From assembly GCF_003335045.1 (NCBI RefSeq), contig NZ_QOZG01000016.1, positions 1 through 45,846 on the forward strand: a stretch of DNA of 45,846 nt, given 5' to 3'. Origin of the DNA: Paramesorhizobium salinisoli (GTDB lineage Bacteria; Pseudomonadota; Alphaproteobacteria; Rhizobiales; Rhizobiaceae). Under the pieces are notes generated by a model. It had not been told where the DNA came from. It saw nothing but the letters and a program-made list of their open reading frames with translations, and ran no database searches. Shown here piece by piece: positions 34,911 to 45,350 of this stretch (positions are counted from its first letter, which is position 1; each line of letters opens with the position of its first letter). A program made the translations under genes and the position numbers.

Positions 34911-34964
34911 GCTTTTCCCGAATCGGAGCGTCCCGCGTTGCTGCGTTGCGGCGACGAATGGGGC

Positions 34965-35011
34965 TTGACACTTTCCGTCCTATTGTGAGTAATTGCCCAT
35001 ACTAATAGCAA
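34965..35011 (+). promoter_or_regulatory. Promoter and possible operator of polyol operon
   Basis: TTGACA at 34965-34970, a 17-base spacer and AGTAAT at 34988-34993 form a plausible sigma-70 promoter. An inverted repeat TTGC-N11-GCAA (34993-35011) overlaps the -10 and start point, a position suitable for a repressor such as the SorC protein. The operator role is inference. Confidence 0.45.
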
Positions 35012-35041
35012 ATGCTCGATTTCGAATGTTGGGAGGAACAG

Positions 35042-36358
35042 ATGAGATTGAAATCCTTGATGCTCGGCGCCTGCTCTGTCATCGCCATGGCCGGGTTTGC
35101 GCAGGCCGAAACGCTGACGATCGCCACCGTGAACAATGGCGACATGGTTCGCATGCAGAAGCTGGCCGACGACTTCACGACGCAGAACCCCGATATCGAT
35201 CTGGAATGGGTGACACTGGAGGAAAATGTCCTTCGCCAGCGCGTCACGACCGACATCGCCACCAAGGGCGGCCAGTACGATATCATGACCATCGGCACCT
35301 ATGAGGTTCCGATCTGGGCCAAGCAGGGTTGGCTCCTGCCGCTCGACAAGCTTGTCTCGGACAAGAATTACGACGCCGACGATATCCTGCCGCCGATCCG
35401 CAGCGGCCTCACCTATGAGGACAAGCTCTATGCCGCTCCGTTTTATGGCGAGAGCTCGTTCGTCATGTACCGCAAGGATCTGTTCGACCAGGCGGGGCTG
35501 AAGATGCCCGACGCGCCAACCTGGGATTTCGTGGGCGAAGCCGCCCGCAAACTGACCGACAAGAACAAGGAAATGTACGGCATCTGCCTGCGCGGCAAGG
35601 CGGGCTGGGGCGAGAACATGGCATTCCTGACCGCCATGTCCAATTCCTTCGGCGCCCGCTGGTTCGACGAGAACTGGAAGCCGCAATTCGACCAGCCGGA
35701 ATGGAAGGAAACGCTCGATTTCTACGTCAATCTGATGAAGGACGCGGGGCCTCCCGGAGCTTCTTCCAATGGTTTCAATGAAAATCTGGCGCTCTTCCAG
35801 TCGGGCAAGTGCGCCATGTGGATCGATGCCACGGTGGCGGCCTCCTTCGTCAGCGATCCAAAGGAAAGCCAAGTCGCCGACAAGGTCGGTTTCGCGCTGG
35901 CGCCCGACAAGGGCCTCGGCAAACGCGGCAACTGGCTATGGGCATGGTCTCTCGCCATTCCCGCGGGATCCAAGAAGACCGAGGCTGCCGAGAAATTCAT
36001 CAACTGGGCCACGAGCAAGGATTATCTTGAGCTCGTCGCCTCGAAGGACGGATGGCTCAACGTGCCTCCCGGCACCCGTACGTCGCTTTATGAAAATGCG
36101 GAATATCTGAAGGTTGCACCCTTCGCCAAGATGACGCTGGACTCGATCAATTCCGCCGATCCGAACAAGCCGACGGTGAAGCCCGTGCCTTATGTCGGTG
36201 TGCAGTTCGTTGCCATTCCTGAGTTCCAGGGGCTTGGCACAGCGGTCGGGCAGCAATTCTCGGCAGCACTTGCTGGCCAGACCACGGTCGACCAGGCGCT
36301 GAAGAACGCCCAGCAGCTCAGCGAACGCGAGATGATGAAGGGCGGGTATATCAAGTAA
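35042..36358 (+). CDS. smoE: Polyol ABC transporter substrate-binding protein
   Basis: A 438-residue family 1 extracellular solute-binding protein, with a signal peptide ending at FAQAETLT. Start 35042 is preferred for its GGGAGGAAC ribosome-binding site and signal peptide. The mature protein (TIATVNNGDMVRMQKLADDF...GTYEVPIWAKQGWLLPLDKLVSD) resembles SmoE/MtlE sorbitol-mannitol binding proteins. A hairpin after its stop probably keeps its mRNA more abundant than the permease part. Confidence 0.85.
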   Translation: MRLKSLMLGACSVIAMAGFAQAETLTIATVNNGDMVRMQKLADDFTTQNPDIDLEWVTLEENVLRQRVTTDIATKGGQYDIMTIGTYEVPIWAKQGWLLPLDKLVSDKNYDADDILPPIRSGLTYEDKLYAAPFYGESSFVMYRKDLFDQAGLKMPDAPTWDFVGEAARKLTDKNKEMYGICLRGKAGWGENMAFLTAMSNSFGARWFDENWKPQFDQPEWKETLDFYVNLMKDAGPPGASSNGFNENLALFQSGKCAMWIDATVAASFVSDPKESQVADKVGFALAPDKGLGKRGNWLWAWSLAIPAGSKKTEAAEKFINWATSKDYLELVASKDGWLNVPPGTRTSLYENAEYLKVAPFAKMTLDSINSADPNKPTVKPVPYVGVQFVAIPEFQGLGTAVGQQFSAALAGQTTVDQALKNAQQLSEREMMKGGYIK

Positions 36359-36382
36359 TCCCACCCGGATCCTCTTCGCGGG

Positions 36383-36417
36383 CCGGGGCTGTTCATCCGA
36401 CGACACGACAGCCCCGG
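36383..36417 (+). terminator. Intra-operon hairpin after binding-protein gene
   Basis: CCGGGGCTGT (36383-36392), a 15-base loop, then ACAGCCCCGG (36408-36417), a perfect 10-bp stem. It has no T-run and lies between the smoE and smoF genes. Such hairpins usually stabilise or partly attenuate mRNA, giving more binding protein than permease. Confidence 0.6.
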
Positions 36418-36509
36418 TCAATTCCGCTCTATTGGTTTCAGCCGCATTCATGCGACGCCAGGTGATCTCATCTGGCTGCAAGATGCTCCCAAAGATGGGA
36501 TCAAACCCC

Positions 36510-37382
36510 ATGGCAACGCTGCAAACGCGGTCCGCCGCCCGTCTCATGATGACCCCGGCCGTCCTTATGCTTTTCGTATGGATGATCGTGCCGCTGGCCA
36601 TGACGCTCTATTTCTCGCTGCTGCGGTACAATCTTCTGATGCCGGGGATGGAGGAATGGGCGGGCACGCTCAACTATCGCTATTTCCTCACCGATCCGGC
36701 GTTCGGTGCAGCGCTTCTCAACACGCTTCTGTTGGTCGGCGGTGTTCTCCTGATCACCCTCGTCGGCGGCACGCTGCTCGCTCTTCTCCTCGATCAGCCT
36801 TTCTTCGGGCAGGGAATCGTGCGCCTTCTGGTGATCGCGCCGTTCTTCGTCATGCCGACCGTTTCGGCGCTCGTCTGGAAGAACATGCTGATGCACCCGG
36901 TCTATGGCATCTTCGCCTGGATCGCGCGCCTCTTTGGCCTGCAGCCGGTGGACTGGCTCTCCAGCCTGCCGCTTTTCTCGGTGACGATGATCGTCGCATG
37001 GCAATGGCTGCCCTTCGCCACGCTCATCCTTTTGACTGCGCTGCAATCGCTCGACGAGGAGCAGAAGGAAGCGGCCGAGATGGACGGCGCGGGCCCGGTC
37101 TCGCGTTTCATCCATATCGTCCTGCCGCATCTGGCGCGGGCCATGACGGTGGTCGTTCTCATCGAGACGATCTTCCTGCTCAGCGTCTTTGCCGAAATCC
37201 TGGTGACGACCAATGGTGGTCCCGGCACCGAGAGCACCAACATCACCTATCTTGTCTATGCGCAGGCGCTCCTGCAGTTCGACGTCGGCGGAGCATCAGC
37301 CGGCGGCATCGTCGCGGTGATCCTCGCCAATATCGTCGCCATTTTCCTCATTCGCCTCATCGGCAAGAATCTGGAGGCATGA
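36510..37382 (+). CDS. smoF: Polyol ABC transporter permease 1
   Basis: A 290-residue MalF-type permease with six hydrophobic segments (LMMTPAVLMLFVWMIVPLAM; ALLNTLLLVGGVLLITLVGG; VTMIVAWQWLPFATLILLTA). The EAA loop EAAEMDGAGPVSRFIHIVLP, which contacts the ATPase, is clear. The start at 36510 (MATLQTRSAAR) has GGGA at good spacing; the earlier frame is open but without family resemblance. Confidence 0.85.
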   Translation: MATLQTRSAARLMMTPAVLMLFVWMIVPLAMTLYFSLLRYNLLMPGMEEWAGTLNYRYFLTDPAFGAALLNTLLLVGGVLLITLVGGTLLALLLDQPFFGQGIVRLLVIAPFFVMPTVSALVWKNMLMHPVYGIFAWIARLFGLQPVDWLSSLPLFSVTMIVAWQWLPFATLILLTALQSLDEEQKEAAEMDGAGPVSRFIHIVLPHLARAMTVVVLIETIFLLSVFAEILVTTNGGPGTESTNITYLVYAQALLQFDVGGASAGGIVAVILANIVAIFLIRLIGKNLEA

Positions 37383-37386
37383 TCCG

Positions 37387-38217
37387 ATGGCCCGCGCAAT
37401 CTCCACACGCAGGAAACTGACCTTCACCGCCATCGGCTGGCTCGTCGGCTTCGTGATCTTCTTTCCGATCCTCTGGACCGTGCTCACCAGCTTCAAGACG
37501 GAGGGCGAGGCGATCGCCTCGCCGCCGCATTTCCTGTTCTTCGACTGGACGTTGCAGAGCTATTACGAGGTGCAGAGCCGCTCCAACTATTTCAAACACA
37601 TGATGAATTCAGTGGTGATCTCCTTCGGCTCCACCTTTATTGGATTGCTGGTCGCCATTCCTGCCGCCTGGGCGATGGCGTTCTCGCCGACGAAGCGCAC
37701 CAAGGACATCATGATGTGGATGCTCTCCACCAAGATGCTGCCGCCGGTGGGCGTGCTCGTTCCGATCTATCTCCTGTTCCGCGACTGGGGCCTGCTCGAC
37801 ACGCGGCTCGGTCTCGTCATCGTGTTGACGATGATCAATTTGCCGATCATCGTCTGGATGCTCTACACCTATTTCAAGGAAATTCCCGGTGAGATCCTTG
37901 AAGCCTCGCGCATGGACGGCGCCTCGCTCGCGAAGGAAATCGTCTATGTGCTGACGCCCATGGCGGTACCGGGTATCGCCTCGACGCTGCTCCTCAATAT
38001 CATTCTTGCGTGGAACGAGGCTTTCTGGACGCTGAACCTCTCGGCGGCCAGTGCCGCACCGCTCACTGCGTTCATCGCGTCCTATTCGAGCCCCGAGGGA
38101 TTGTTCTGGGCGAAGCTTTCAGCCGCCTCGACGCTGGCTATCGCGCCGATCCTCATTCTGGGCTGGTTTTCGCAGCGCCAGCTCGTGCGTGGCCTGACAT
38201 TCGGGGCGGTGAAATGA
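37387..38217 (+). CDS. smoG: Polyol ABC transporter permease 2
   Basis: A 276-residue MalG-type permease. The EAA loop is EASRMDGASLAKEIVYVLTP, with hydrophobic segments such as AIGWLVGFVIFFPILWTVLT and the C-terminal LVRGLTFGAVK. It lies 4 bp after smoF and partners it in one inner-membrane channel. Confidence 0.85.
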   Translation: MARAISTRRKLTFTAIGWLVGFVIFFPILWTVLTSFKTEGEAIASPPHFLFFDWTLQSYYEVQSRSNYFKHMMNSVVISFGSTFIGLLVAIPAAWAMAFSPTKRTKDIMMWMLSTKMLPPVGVLVPIYLLFRDWGLLDTRLGLVIVLTMINLPIIVWMLYTYFKEIPGEILEASRMDGASLAKEIVYVLTPMAVPGIASTLLLNIILAWNEAFWTLNLSAASAAPLTAFIASYSSPEGLFWAKLSAASTLAIAPILILGWFSQRQLVRGLTFGAVK

Positions 38218-38248
38218 GCCCAGAAAAAATTAAACCAGGGAGGGTTTC

Positions 38249-39243
<995 letters not shown>

Positions 39244-39247
<4 letters not shown>

Positions 39248-40020
39248 GCGGCCGTCTTGAAGGAAAGACCGCGTTCATCACGGGCGCGGCGCGCGGCATC
39301 GGCCTCGCCTTCGCGGAAGCCTTTGCGCGCGAGGGCGCCACCGTTGTCCTGGCCGACATCGATCTCGCCCGGGCGCGGGAAAGCGCGGAAAAGATCGGCG
39401 AGCGCGCTCATGCCGTGCATATCGACGTGACCGATATTACCTCGATCGAGCGGGCTGTCGCGGAGGCGGAAACGAAGGCCGGCGGCATCGACATTCTTAT
39501 CAACAATGCCGCGCTCTTCGACATGGCGCCGATCGTCGAAATCACACGAGAGAGCTATGAACGGCTCTATGCCGTCAATGTGCATGGCGTGCTCTTCACC
39601 ATGCAGGCGGTCGCGCGGTCGATGATCGCGCGCGGGCGCGGCGGCAAGATCATCAACATGGCGAGCCAGGCGGGTCGGCGCGGCGAGGCGCTGGTGGCGG
39701 TCTATTGCTCGACCAAGGCCGCCGTCATCAGCCTCACCCAGTCCGCGGGGCTCGACCTGATCAAATACGGCATCAACGTCAATGCGATTGCGCCCGGCGT
39801 GGTCGATGGCGACCATTGGGCCGGTGTCGATGCGCTTTTCGCCAAATATGAAAACCGACCGCTCGGCGAAAAGAAGCGGTTGGCCGGCGAGGCCGTGCCG
39901 TTCGGGCGCATGGGCAAGCCTGAGGATCTGACGGGCATGGCGATATTCCTCGCCGGGTCCGAGAGCGATTACGTCGTCGCGCAAACCTACAATGTCGATG
40001 GCGGAAACTGGATGAGCTGA
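39244..40020 (+). CDS. smoS: Sorbitol/galactitol dehydrogenase (SDR)
   Basis: A 258-residue SDR with [14 protein letters not shown], catalytic Ser before [14 protein letters not shown] and the Tyr/Lys pair in YCSTKAA. It closely resembles the R. sphaeroides-type sorbitol dehydrogenase SmoS, which turns D-sorbitol into D-fructose and galactitol into D-tagatose. The GTG start overlaps the ATPase stop, so expression is coupled with the importer. Confidence 0.85.
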
Positions 40021-40032
40021 AAGGGCATACCG

Positions 40033-40809
40033 ATGTATATGGATAAGCTAAAACTCGACGGACGGGTGGCGGTGGTGACCGGAGGCGGGCAGGGGATCGG
40101 CGCAGCCTGCGCGCAGGCGCTGGGCGAAGCCGGCGCGACCGTCGTTGTTGCGGAGATGCTGCCCGAGCGCGTCGAGGCGATTGTCGCGGAGTTGAAAAAG
40201 CTTGGGATCAAGGCGCATGGCGTCACGCTCGACGTCACCAAATCGGCGGATGTGGACGCGGTTGCCGCCGAGATCGTCAAGCAGCATGGCCGGGTCGATA
40301 TCCTCGTCAACAATGCGGGCGTTGCGAAGAGCGACGTGCGTGCGGAGGATACGAGCGACGAGCACTGGCGCTTCCACATGGATGTCAATGTCGACGGGCT
40401 GTTCTGGTGTTGCCGCGCCTTCGGGCGCCAGATGCTGGAACAAGGCAGGGGGTCGATCGTCAATATCGGCTCGATGTCGGGCTTCATCGTCAACAAGCCG
40501 CAGCCGCAGGCCTTCTACAACGCGTCGAAGGCGGCGGTGCATCACCTGACCAAGTCGCTTGCCGCGGAATGGGGCGCGCGGGGCGTGCGCGTCAATGCTG
40601 TGGCGCCGACTTATATCGAAACCCCGCTTACCGCCTTCGGCATCAAGGAAAATCCGGAGATGTACAAGACCTGGCTGGAAATGACGCCTATGGGCCGCGT
40701 CGGCCAGCCTGACGAGATCGCCTCTGTGGTGCAATTCCTCGCGTCGGATGCAGCGAGCCTTTTAACCGGCTCGATTATCCTTGCCGATGGCGGCTATACC
40801 TGCTGGTAA
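40033..40809 (+). CDS. SDR-family polyol dehydrogenase
   Basis: A 258-residue SDR: TGGGQGIG cofactor loop, NNAGVAKS, catalytic YNASKAAV, and the C-terminal DGGYTCW. The end GYT-x-W and the SMSGFIVNKPQPQ stretch recall the galactitol/tagatose dehydrogenase group of Rhodobacter. It is 12 bp downstream of smoS, so the locus encodes two distinct SDRs, perhaps oxidising different positions or stereoisomers. Confidence 0.8.
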   Translation: MYMDKLKLDGRVAVVTGGGQGIGAACAQALGEAGATVVVAEMLPERVEAIVAELKKLGIKAHGVTLDVTKSADVDAVAAEIVKQHGRVDILVNNAGVAKSDVRAEDTSDEHWRFHMDVNVDGLFWCCRAFGRQMLEQGRGSIVNIGSMSGFIVNKPQPQAFYNASKAAVHHLTKSLAAEWGARGVRVNAVAPTYIETPLTAFGIKENPEMYKTWLEMTPMGRVGQPDEIASVVQFLASDAASLLTGSIILADGGYTCW

Positions 40810-40816
40810 TGGTCTG

Positions 40817-41503
40817 ATGGATGTAAAGGTGATCGACCCCGGTCTTGTGATCTTCGATTGTGACGGCGTGCTCGTCGACAGCGAGCCGCTGGCGATACGG
40901 GTGCTAATGGAAACGCTCGCCGATGCGGGCCTTTCGATGGATGCCGAGGAGGCCTATGAACGTTTCCTTGGCCGGAGCCTTGCAAGCATCACCGCGATAC
41001 TAAGCGAGGAATTTCAGGTCGATCTCACCCATGCCGCGCTGGAGCAGGGCAGGGCGAGGCTCTACGAGGTGTTTCAAGCCGAATTGCAGCCGATCCCGGG
41101 GATTGCCCAGGCGCTCGACCGGCTCGGCGTGCCATTCTGCGTGGCGTCCTCCAGCCAGCCGGAGCGTATCCGCCTTTCCCTGTCGGTGACGGGCCTCATC
41201 GACCGCTTCGAGCCGGATATTTTCAGCGCTACCATGGTCAAGAAGGGTAAACCCGCGCCTGATCTGTTTCTCCATGCGGCGGAGCGGATGAAGGTTGCGC
41301 CGGAGAATTGCCTCGTCATCGAGGACAGCCCGGCCGGGGTGCAGGCGGCGAAGGCGGCGGGGATGCATGTCTTTGCCTTTACCGGCGGCGGGCATGCGGG
41401 CGGCAAGAGCCATCGCGACACGCTCCGGCTGCTCGCGCCCGACCGCATGTTCGACCAGATGGCGCGGTTGCCGGACATGCTGCATTCTTCTCCTGCGCAA
41501 TAG
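40817..41503 (+). CDS. HAD-family phosphatase
   Basis: A 228-residue haloacid-dehalogenase-like hydrolase. Motif I is FDCDGVLVDSEPL, motif II is VASSSQPER and motif III/IV is KKGKPAPDLFLHAAERM...VIEDSPAGVQAAKAAG. Family members of this type dephosphorylate small sugar phosphates. The ATG at 40817 is preferred; an earlier in-frame ATG lies inside the SDR gene. It is probably in the same operon; a small phosphate-releasing or metabolite-repair role is likely. Confidence 0.75.
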   Translation: MDVKVIDPGLVIFDCDGVLVDSEPLAIRVLMETLADAGLSMDAEEAYERFLGRSLASITAILSEEFQVDLTHAALEQGRARLYEVFQAELQPIPGIAQALDRLGVPFCVASSSQPERIRLSLSVTGLIDRFEPDIFSATMVKKGKPAPDLFLHAAERMKVAPENCLVIEDSPAGVQAAKAAGMHVFAFTGGGHAGGKSHRDTLRLLAPDRMFDQMARLPDMLHSSPAQ

Positions 41504-41567
41504 CGTGCTCACCCTCTTGGCCTGCAAACAGTTCCCATCTTTCCTGCGCATATGTCGTCGTTCAGCC

Positions 41568-41611
41568 CCATGATCTTATCCGAAAGGTCTGCAATTTTCC
41601 GGGATCATGCT
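41568..41611. repeat. Intergenic palindromic repeat, copy 2
   Basis: A 41-bp imperfect palindrome CATGATCTTATCC...GGGATCATG, matching 33887-33927 at most positions. It lies between the HAD gene and the kinase gene, so a transcript from the operon would contain a stable stem here. Confidence 0.75.
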
Positions 41612-41649
41612 CTATGTTCCCGGCTTCAATCATTTGGGGAGGTCTGGTG

Positions 41650-43233
41650 ATGGGCGATAGAGTCGTGGCGGTCGATGTTGGGACCGGGAGTGCGCGTGCA
41701 GGCGTCTTCGCGCGCAACGGCGATCTCCTGAGTCGCACCGAACATCCCATCCTGATGAACCGGCCGAAGCCGGATTTCGCCGAGCACGATTCCGAGGATA
41801 TCTGGCAGGCGGTCTGCCGTGCCGTGCGCGCTGCCGTCGCCAAGGCGGGTATAGCGGCGGAGGACGTGGCGGGCATCAGTTTTGATGCTACCTGCTCGCT
41901 TGTAGTGCGCGACCGCAATGGCGATCCGCTGACCGTCTCGCCCTCGGGTGAAAATCGCTGGGATACCATCGTCTGGCTGGATCACCGGGCGCTCGCCGAG
42001 GCAGACGAATGCACGGCGACCGGGCATCGCGTCCTCGACTATATCGGCGGCGTCATGTCGCCCGAGATGGAAACGCCGAAGCTGATGTGGCTGAAGCGCA
42101 ACCTGCCCGCCAGTTGGGAGAATGCGAGTTATTTCCTCGACCTCGCGGATTACCTCACCTGGAGGGCGTCCGGTTCGCTTGAGCGCTCGCAGTGCACGCT
42201 GACGTGCAAATGGGCCTATCTCGCCCATGAGGAGCCGGGCTGGAGCCAGGATTTCTTCGAGACGCTTGGTATCGCCGACATGCGGGAGAAGGGCACCCTT
42301 CCTGACGAGGCAAGCCCTATCGGCAAGGATCTGGGGCCGCTCACGGAGGAAGCAGCGGCAGAGCTGGGGTTGAGCCGCACCTGCCGTGTCGGTGTGGGGC
42401 TCATCGATGCGCATGCCGGCGCGCTTGGCGTGCTCGGCGGCTTCGCGGGCAATATCGCCGAGATCGACCGGCATCTCGCGCTGATCGCCGGGACGTCGAG
42501 TTGCGTCATGGCGCTTTCGCAGGCGCCGCGTCCGGCCCCCGGGGTCTGGGGTCCTTATCATGGCGTGGTGCTTCCGGATTGCTGGATGAACGAAGGCGGC
42601 CAATCCGCCACGGGGGCGTTGCTTGACCATATCATCCGTTGGCACGGAGCGGGCGGCGAACCGGACGCCGCCATGCACCGGCGCATCGTCGAGCGGGTCC
42701 AGCAATTGCGCGCGGAGGAAGGGACCGGCTTCGCCGGACGGGTGCATGTCTTGCCGGATTTCCACGGCAACCGTTCGCCGCTTGCCGACCCACATGCCGT
42801 CGGCGTGATCAGCGGCCTGACGCTCGATGCTTCCTTCGACAGTCTCTGCCGCCTCTACTGGCGGACCGCTGTCGCCATCGCGCTAGGCGTGCGCCATATT
42901 CTGGAGGCGCTGAACGCCAAGGGCTATACGATCGACACGCTGCATGTGACCGGCGGCCATATCAAGAACCCGTTGCTGATGGAGCTCTATGCTGACGCGA
43001 CACGCTGCACGGTGATCGAGCCGCAGGCCGAGGACGCCATGCTGCTGGGCACCGCCATGGTGGCGGCGACCGCCGCCGGGCTCTATCCCGATCTCGCCGC
43101 CGCCTGCACCGGCATGCAGAAGGGCGGGCTGGAACGGCGCCCTTCGCTGGAGGCGCGCGAAGCGCTCGATCGCGACTACCGCATCTTCCTGGAAATGCAC
43201 CGCCAGCGCGCGATCCTGGACCGGATGACTTGA
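41650..43233 (+). CDS. FGGY-family pentulose kinase (ribulokinase-like)
   Basis: A 527-residue carbohydrate kinase. The N-terminal FGGY domain starts VVAVDVGTGSARAGVFARNG; ISFDATCSLVVRD and WLDHRA mark the substrate side; the C-terminal domain has LIAGTSSCVMA and VTGGHIKNPLL at the ATP site. It resembles D-ribulose kinases (FGGY/YDR109c group) more than xylulose kinases. GGGGAGG precedes the start; GTG (41647) and ATG (41650) are both possible. It would phosphorylate the ketose released by the dehydrogenases, so a pentitol such as ribitol or arabinitol is a possible substrate of the locus. Confidence 0.8.
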   Translation: MGDRVVAVDVGTGSARAGVFARNGDLLSRTEHPILMNRPKPDFAEHDSEDIWQAVCRAVRAAVAKAGIAAEDVAGISFDATCSLVVRDRNGDPLTVSPSGENRWDTIVWLDHRALAEADECTATGHRVLDYIGGVMSPEMETPKLMWLKRNLPASWENASYFLDLADYLTWRASGSLERSQCTLTCKWAYLAHEEPGWSQDFFETLGIADMREKGTLPDEASPIGKDLGPLTEEAAAELGLSRTCRVGVGLIDAHAGALGVLGGFAGNIAEIDRHLALIAGTSSCVMALSQAPRPAPGVWGPYHGVVLPDCWMNEGGQSATGALLDHIIRWHGAGGEPDAAMHRRIVERVQQLRAEEGTGFAGRVHVLPDFHGNRSPLADPHAVGVISGLTLDASFDSLCRLYWRTAVAIALGVRHILEALNAKGYTIDTLHVTGGHIKNPLLMELYADATRCTVIEPQAEDAMLLGTAMVAATAAGLYPDLAAACTGMQKGGLERRPSLEAREALDRDYRIFLEMHRQRAILDRMT

Positions 43234-43476
43234 TCTGGATGGAGCGGCCACAATCGCTCCGACATATCAGTCCAGAGGTGATTATTCCCGATAGCCAGGC
43301 AGGGTCAGGCGACAAAAGCCGGAGCCAAATCTATGTATCCCGAATGGATCGGGATAAACTGGCGGAGAGGGAGCCCGCCTGTTCCTGTAAGATATTGATT
43401 TTATTGACACGATTTCGTTGATATATCCAGTTTCACCGTATATTCCATAATAAAGTTATGGCAACGGGAAACGAGC
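43234..43476. other. Intergenic stretch and candidate left att of integrase element
   Basis: A hairpin GGAGCG-N8-CGCTCC (43241-43260) follows the kinase stop. TGGCGGAGAGGG (43360-43371) equals the reverse complement of a typical tRNA-Ser 3' end, a frequent target of P4-type integrases, and lies 105 bp before the integrase start. No T arm follows, so the tRNA itself is not here. The site is a weak candidate. Confidence 0.35.
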
Positions 43477-44655
43477 ATGGCACGCAACAAACTGTCGGAG
43501 ACACGGATTCGAACCCTGAACAAACCGGGGGTATATAGCGATGGAGACGGGCTTTTTCTGCGGATCCGTCGCGCCATAACCGATGACATAACTGTTGCCA
43601 TACCAGGCTCCAAACAATGGATATTCATATTCAAGCGCCAAGGCAATCGCACGGAGATAGGCCTCGGTGGATACGGGCACGGAACGGCCCCTGTGTCACT
43701 GGCGCTGGCGCGCGAGAAGGCCGAAGCAATCCGCCAGCGACTTGCGCGCGGTGAAGAGCTTCATAGCCGTAAAACGTTTTTGGACATCATGAACGACGTC
43801 TTGGACGTCAAACAAGCCAGCTTCCGAAACGAAAAACATAAAAGCCAATGGGCAATGACCCTCATGACGTACGCGGCGCCGCTTCATAAAAAATCCATCG
43901 CCGACGTCACGCGGGATGATGTTCATGAAGTACTGAAACCGATATGGACCAAGATACCAGAAACCGCTGATCGGACGCGCCAGCGCATTGCCGCAGTGAT
44001 CGACCATGCGAAGGCACGCGGCCTCTATGTCGGAGATAATCCGGCCGATTGGCGAGGTGGGCTGAAGGAGCTACTACCAGCCCGCGGCAAGCTTACCCGT
44101 GGCCACCACGCGGCTGTGGGGTACAAAGACCTTCCTGCTGTTATTGCGCGTCTACGGGTAGCGTCAGCGGTTTCTGCACGGGCTGTGGAATTCGTGGCGC
44201 TAACCGCTGCCCGGTCTGGAGAGGTTCGCGGCGCGACTTGGGCTGAGGTTGATTTCGACGCTGCCTTATGGATTATTCCGTCAGTACGGATGAAGGCGGC
44301 CCGTCCCCACGAGGTTCCGCTGTCTGACCGCGCCATTGCGATCTTGAAGGCACAACAGGAGCAATCGACTGGGCCGCTGGTGTTCGAAGGTGGCCGCGAG
44401 GGGCGTCCCATCAGCGACACGGCGATGACGAAGGTGTTGCGAGCAGCCGGGGGCGGTGACGCAACGCTGCACGGCCTGCGTTCTTCCTTCCGGGATTGGG
44501 TGGGGGATGAAACGAGTTACCCGCGTGATGTCGCTGAGGCGGCGCTCGCGCACGTGCTGCGGGACAAGACTGAAGCCGCTTATCGCCGCGGCTCGGCCTT
44601 GGCGAAACGTCGCGAGATGATGAATCAATGGGCCGATTACCTAAATACTAAATGA
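43477..44655 (+). CDS. P4-type tyrosine integrase
   Basis: A 392-residue phage-type integrase of the prophage/P4 class. The N-terminal DUF4102-like domain starts MARNKLSETRIRTLNKPGVY; the catalytic domain carries Arg in TAARSGEVRGATW, the H-x-x-R motif HGLRSSFRDW, a second His in LAHVLRDKTEAAY, and the nucleophilic Tyr in the same stretch (EAAYRRG). The GTG/ATG start agrees with family length. It opens a further integrated element that runs to the end of the window. Confidence 0.9.
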   Translation: MARNKLSETRIRTLNKPGVYSDGDGLFLRIRRAITDDITVAIPGSKQWIFIFKRQGNRTEIGLGGYGHGTAPVSLALAREKAEAIRQRLARGEELHSRKTFLDIMNDVLDVKQASFRNEKHKSQWAMTLMTYAAPLHKKSIADVTRDDVHEVLKPIWTKIPETADRTRQRIAAVIDHAKARGLYVGDNPADWRGGLKELLPARGKLTRGHHAAVGYKDLPAVIARLRVASAVSARAVEFVALTAARSGEVRGATWAEVDFDAALWIIPSVRMKAARPHEVPLSDRAIAILKAQQEQSTGPLVFEGGREGRPISDTAMTKVLRAAGGGDATLHGLRSSFRDWVGDETSYPRDVAEAALAHVLRDKTEAAYRRGSALAKRREMMNQWADYLNTK

Positions 44656-44695
44656 GGTGAAAAAATAAATATTTGCACCATATGTAGTATCTAGG

Positions 44696-44723
44696 TTGAC
44701 TTTCATTCCGAATAGGACATAAT
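44696..44723 (+). promoter_or_regulatory. Sigma-70 promoter upstream of AlpA-like gene
   Basis: TTGACT, a 16-base spacer and CATAAT. It is followed by two small stem-loops, GCTGC-TATC-GCAGC and GGCGC-TTA-GCGCC (about 44740-44779), in a long 5' leader before the AlpA-like gene. Confidence 0.5.
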
Positions 44724-44899
44724 CGCTATCACTACTGAGGCGGCTGCTATCGCAGCATAAGCCCTCGGCGCTTAGCGCCAAACCCGGTCCACCAGGGCCT
44801 GCGATTAACCCTCTGGCCCAGCGGCCAAATCAATCTCATCGACCATTCATCCACCTGAGATTTGCGCGCCCGGATTCTATCCGGCGTGAGAGGAGAGCT

Positions 44900-45214
44900 A
44901 TGAATATTCCCGCCAACGATAATGCCCCCCGACTGATGTCTCCAAAGGAGGCGGCAGCCGCCACAACCATGTCCCGCTTTCTGATCGCCTTGATGGCGAA
45001 AGAGGGTCGCTTCCCGCAACCCGTGAAAATCGGGGTGAAGCGCATAGCGTTCGTGCGTGCCGAGGTGATGGACTGGATAGACGAGCAGATCGCCAACCGG
45101 CAAGCGGCCAACGACAACACAACGTCCACCCCTAAGCAGGACGGCACCGTGGTCGGCCATATCGACGGGCGCACCATGTTCAAGCCGGGAACGTTGGCGT
45201 CGAGCGCCGCCTAG
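44900..45214 (+). CDS. AlpA-family excisionase-like regulator
   Basis: A 104-residue protein with the MerR-like winged helix of AlpA: LMSPKEAAAATTMSRFLIAL, then MAKEGRFPQPVKIGVKRIAF and VRAEVMDWIDEQIANR. AlpA proteins activate integrase or excision genes in P4-like islands. The C-terminal tail is polar (NDNTTSTPKQDG). AGGAGAG precedes the ATG. Confidence 0.8.
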   Translation: MNIPANDNAPRLMSPKEAAAATTMSRFLIALMAKEGRFPQPVKIGVKRIAFVRAEVMDWIDEQIANRQAANDNTTSTPKQDGTVVGHIDGRTMFKPGTLASSAA

Positions 45215-45350
45215 CCCCTACCCGTCCCGCGAGCCAAGAAGAACCCGCAACCGGCCCGAAACCCGGCGAACAACCCCAACCCCATCATCATGAATCTAGA
45301 AAAGCCTGTTCCGAGGTGCGGAATGGGCATGGCACACACGCGAGGTTTTT

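Noticed and set aside
44740-44779. A riboswitch in the leader of the AlpA-like gene
   Set aside because: There are only two small hairpins, with no conserved aptamer features I can recognise.
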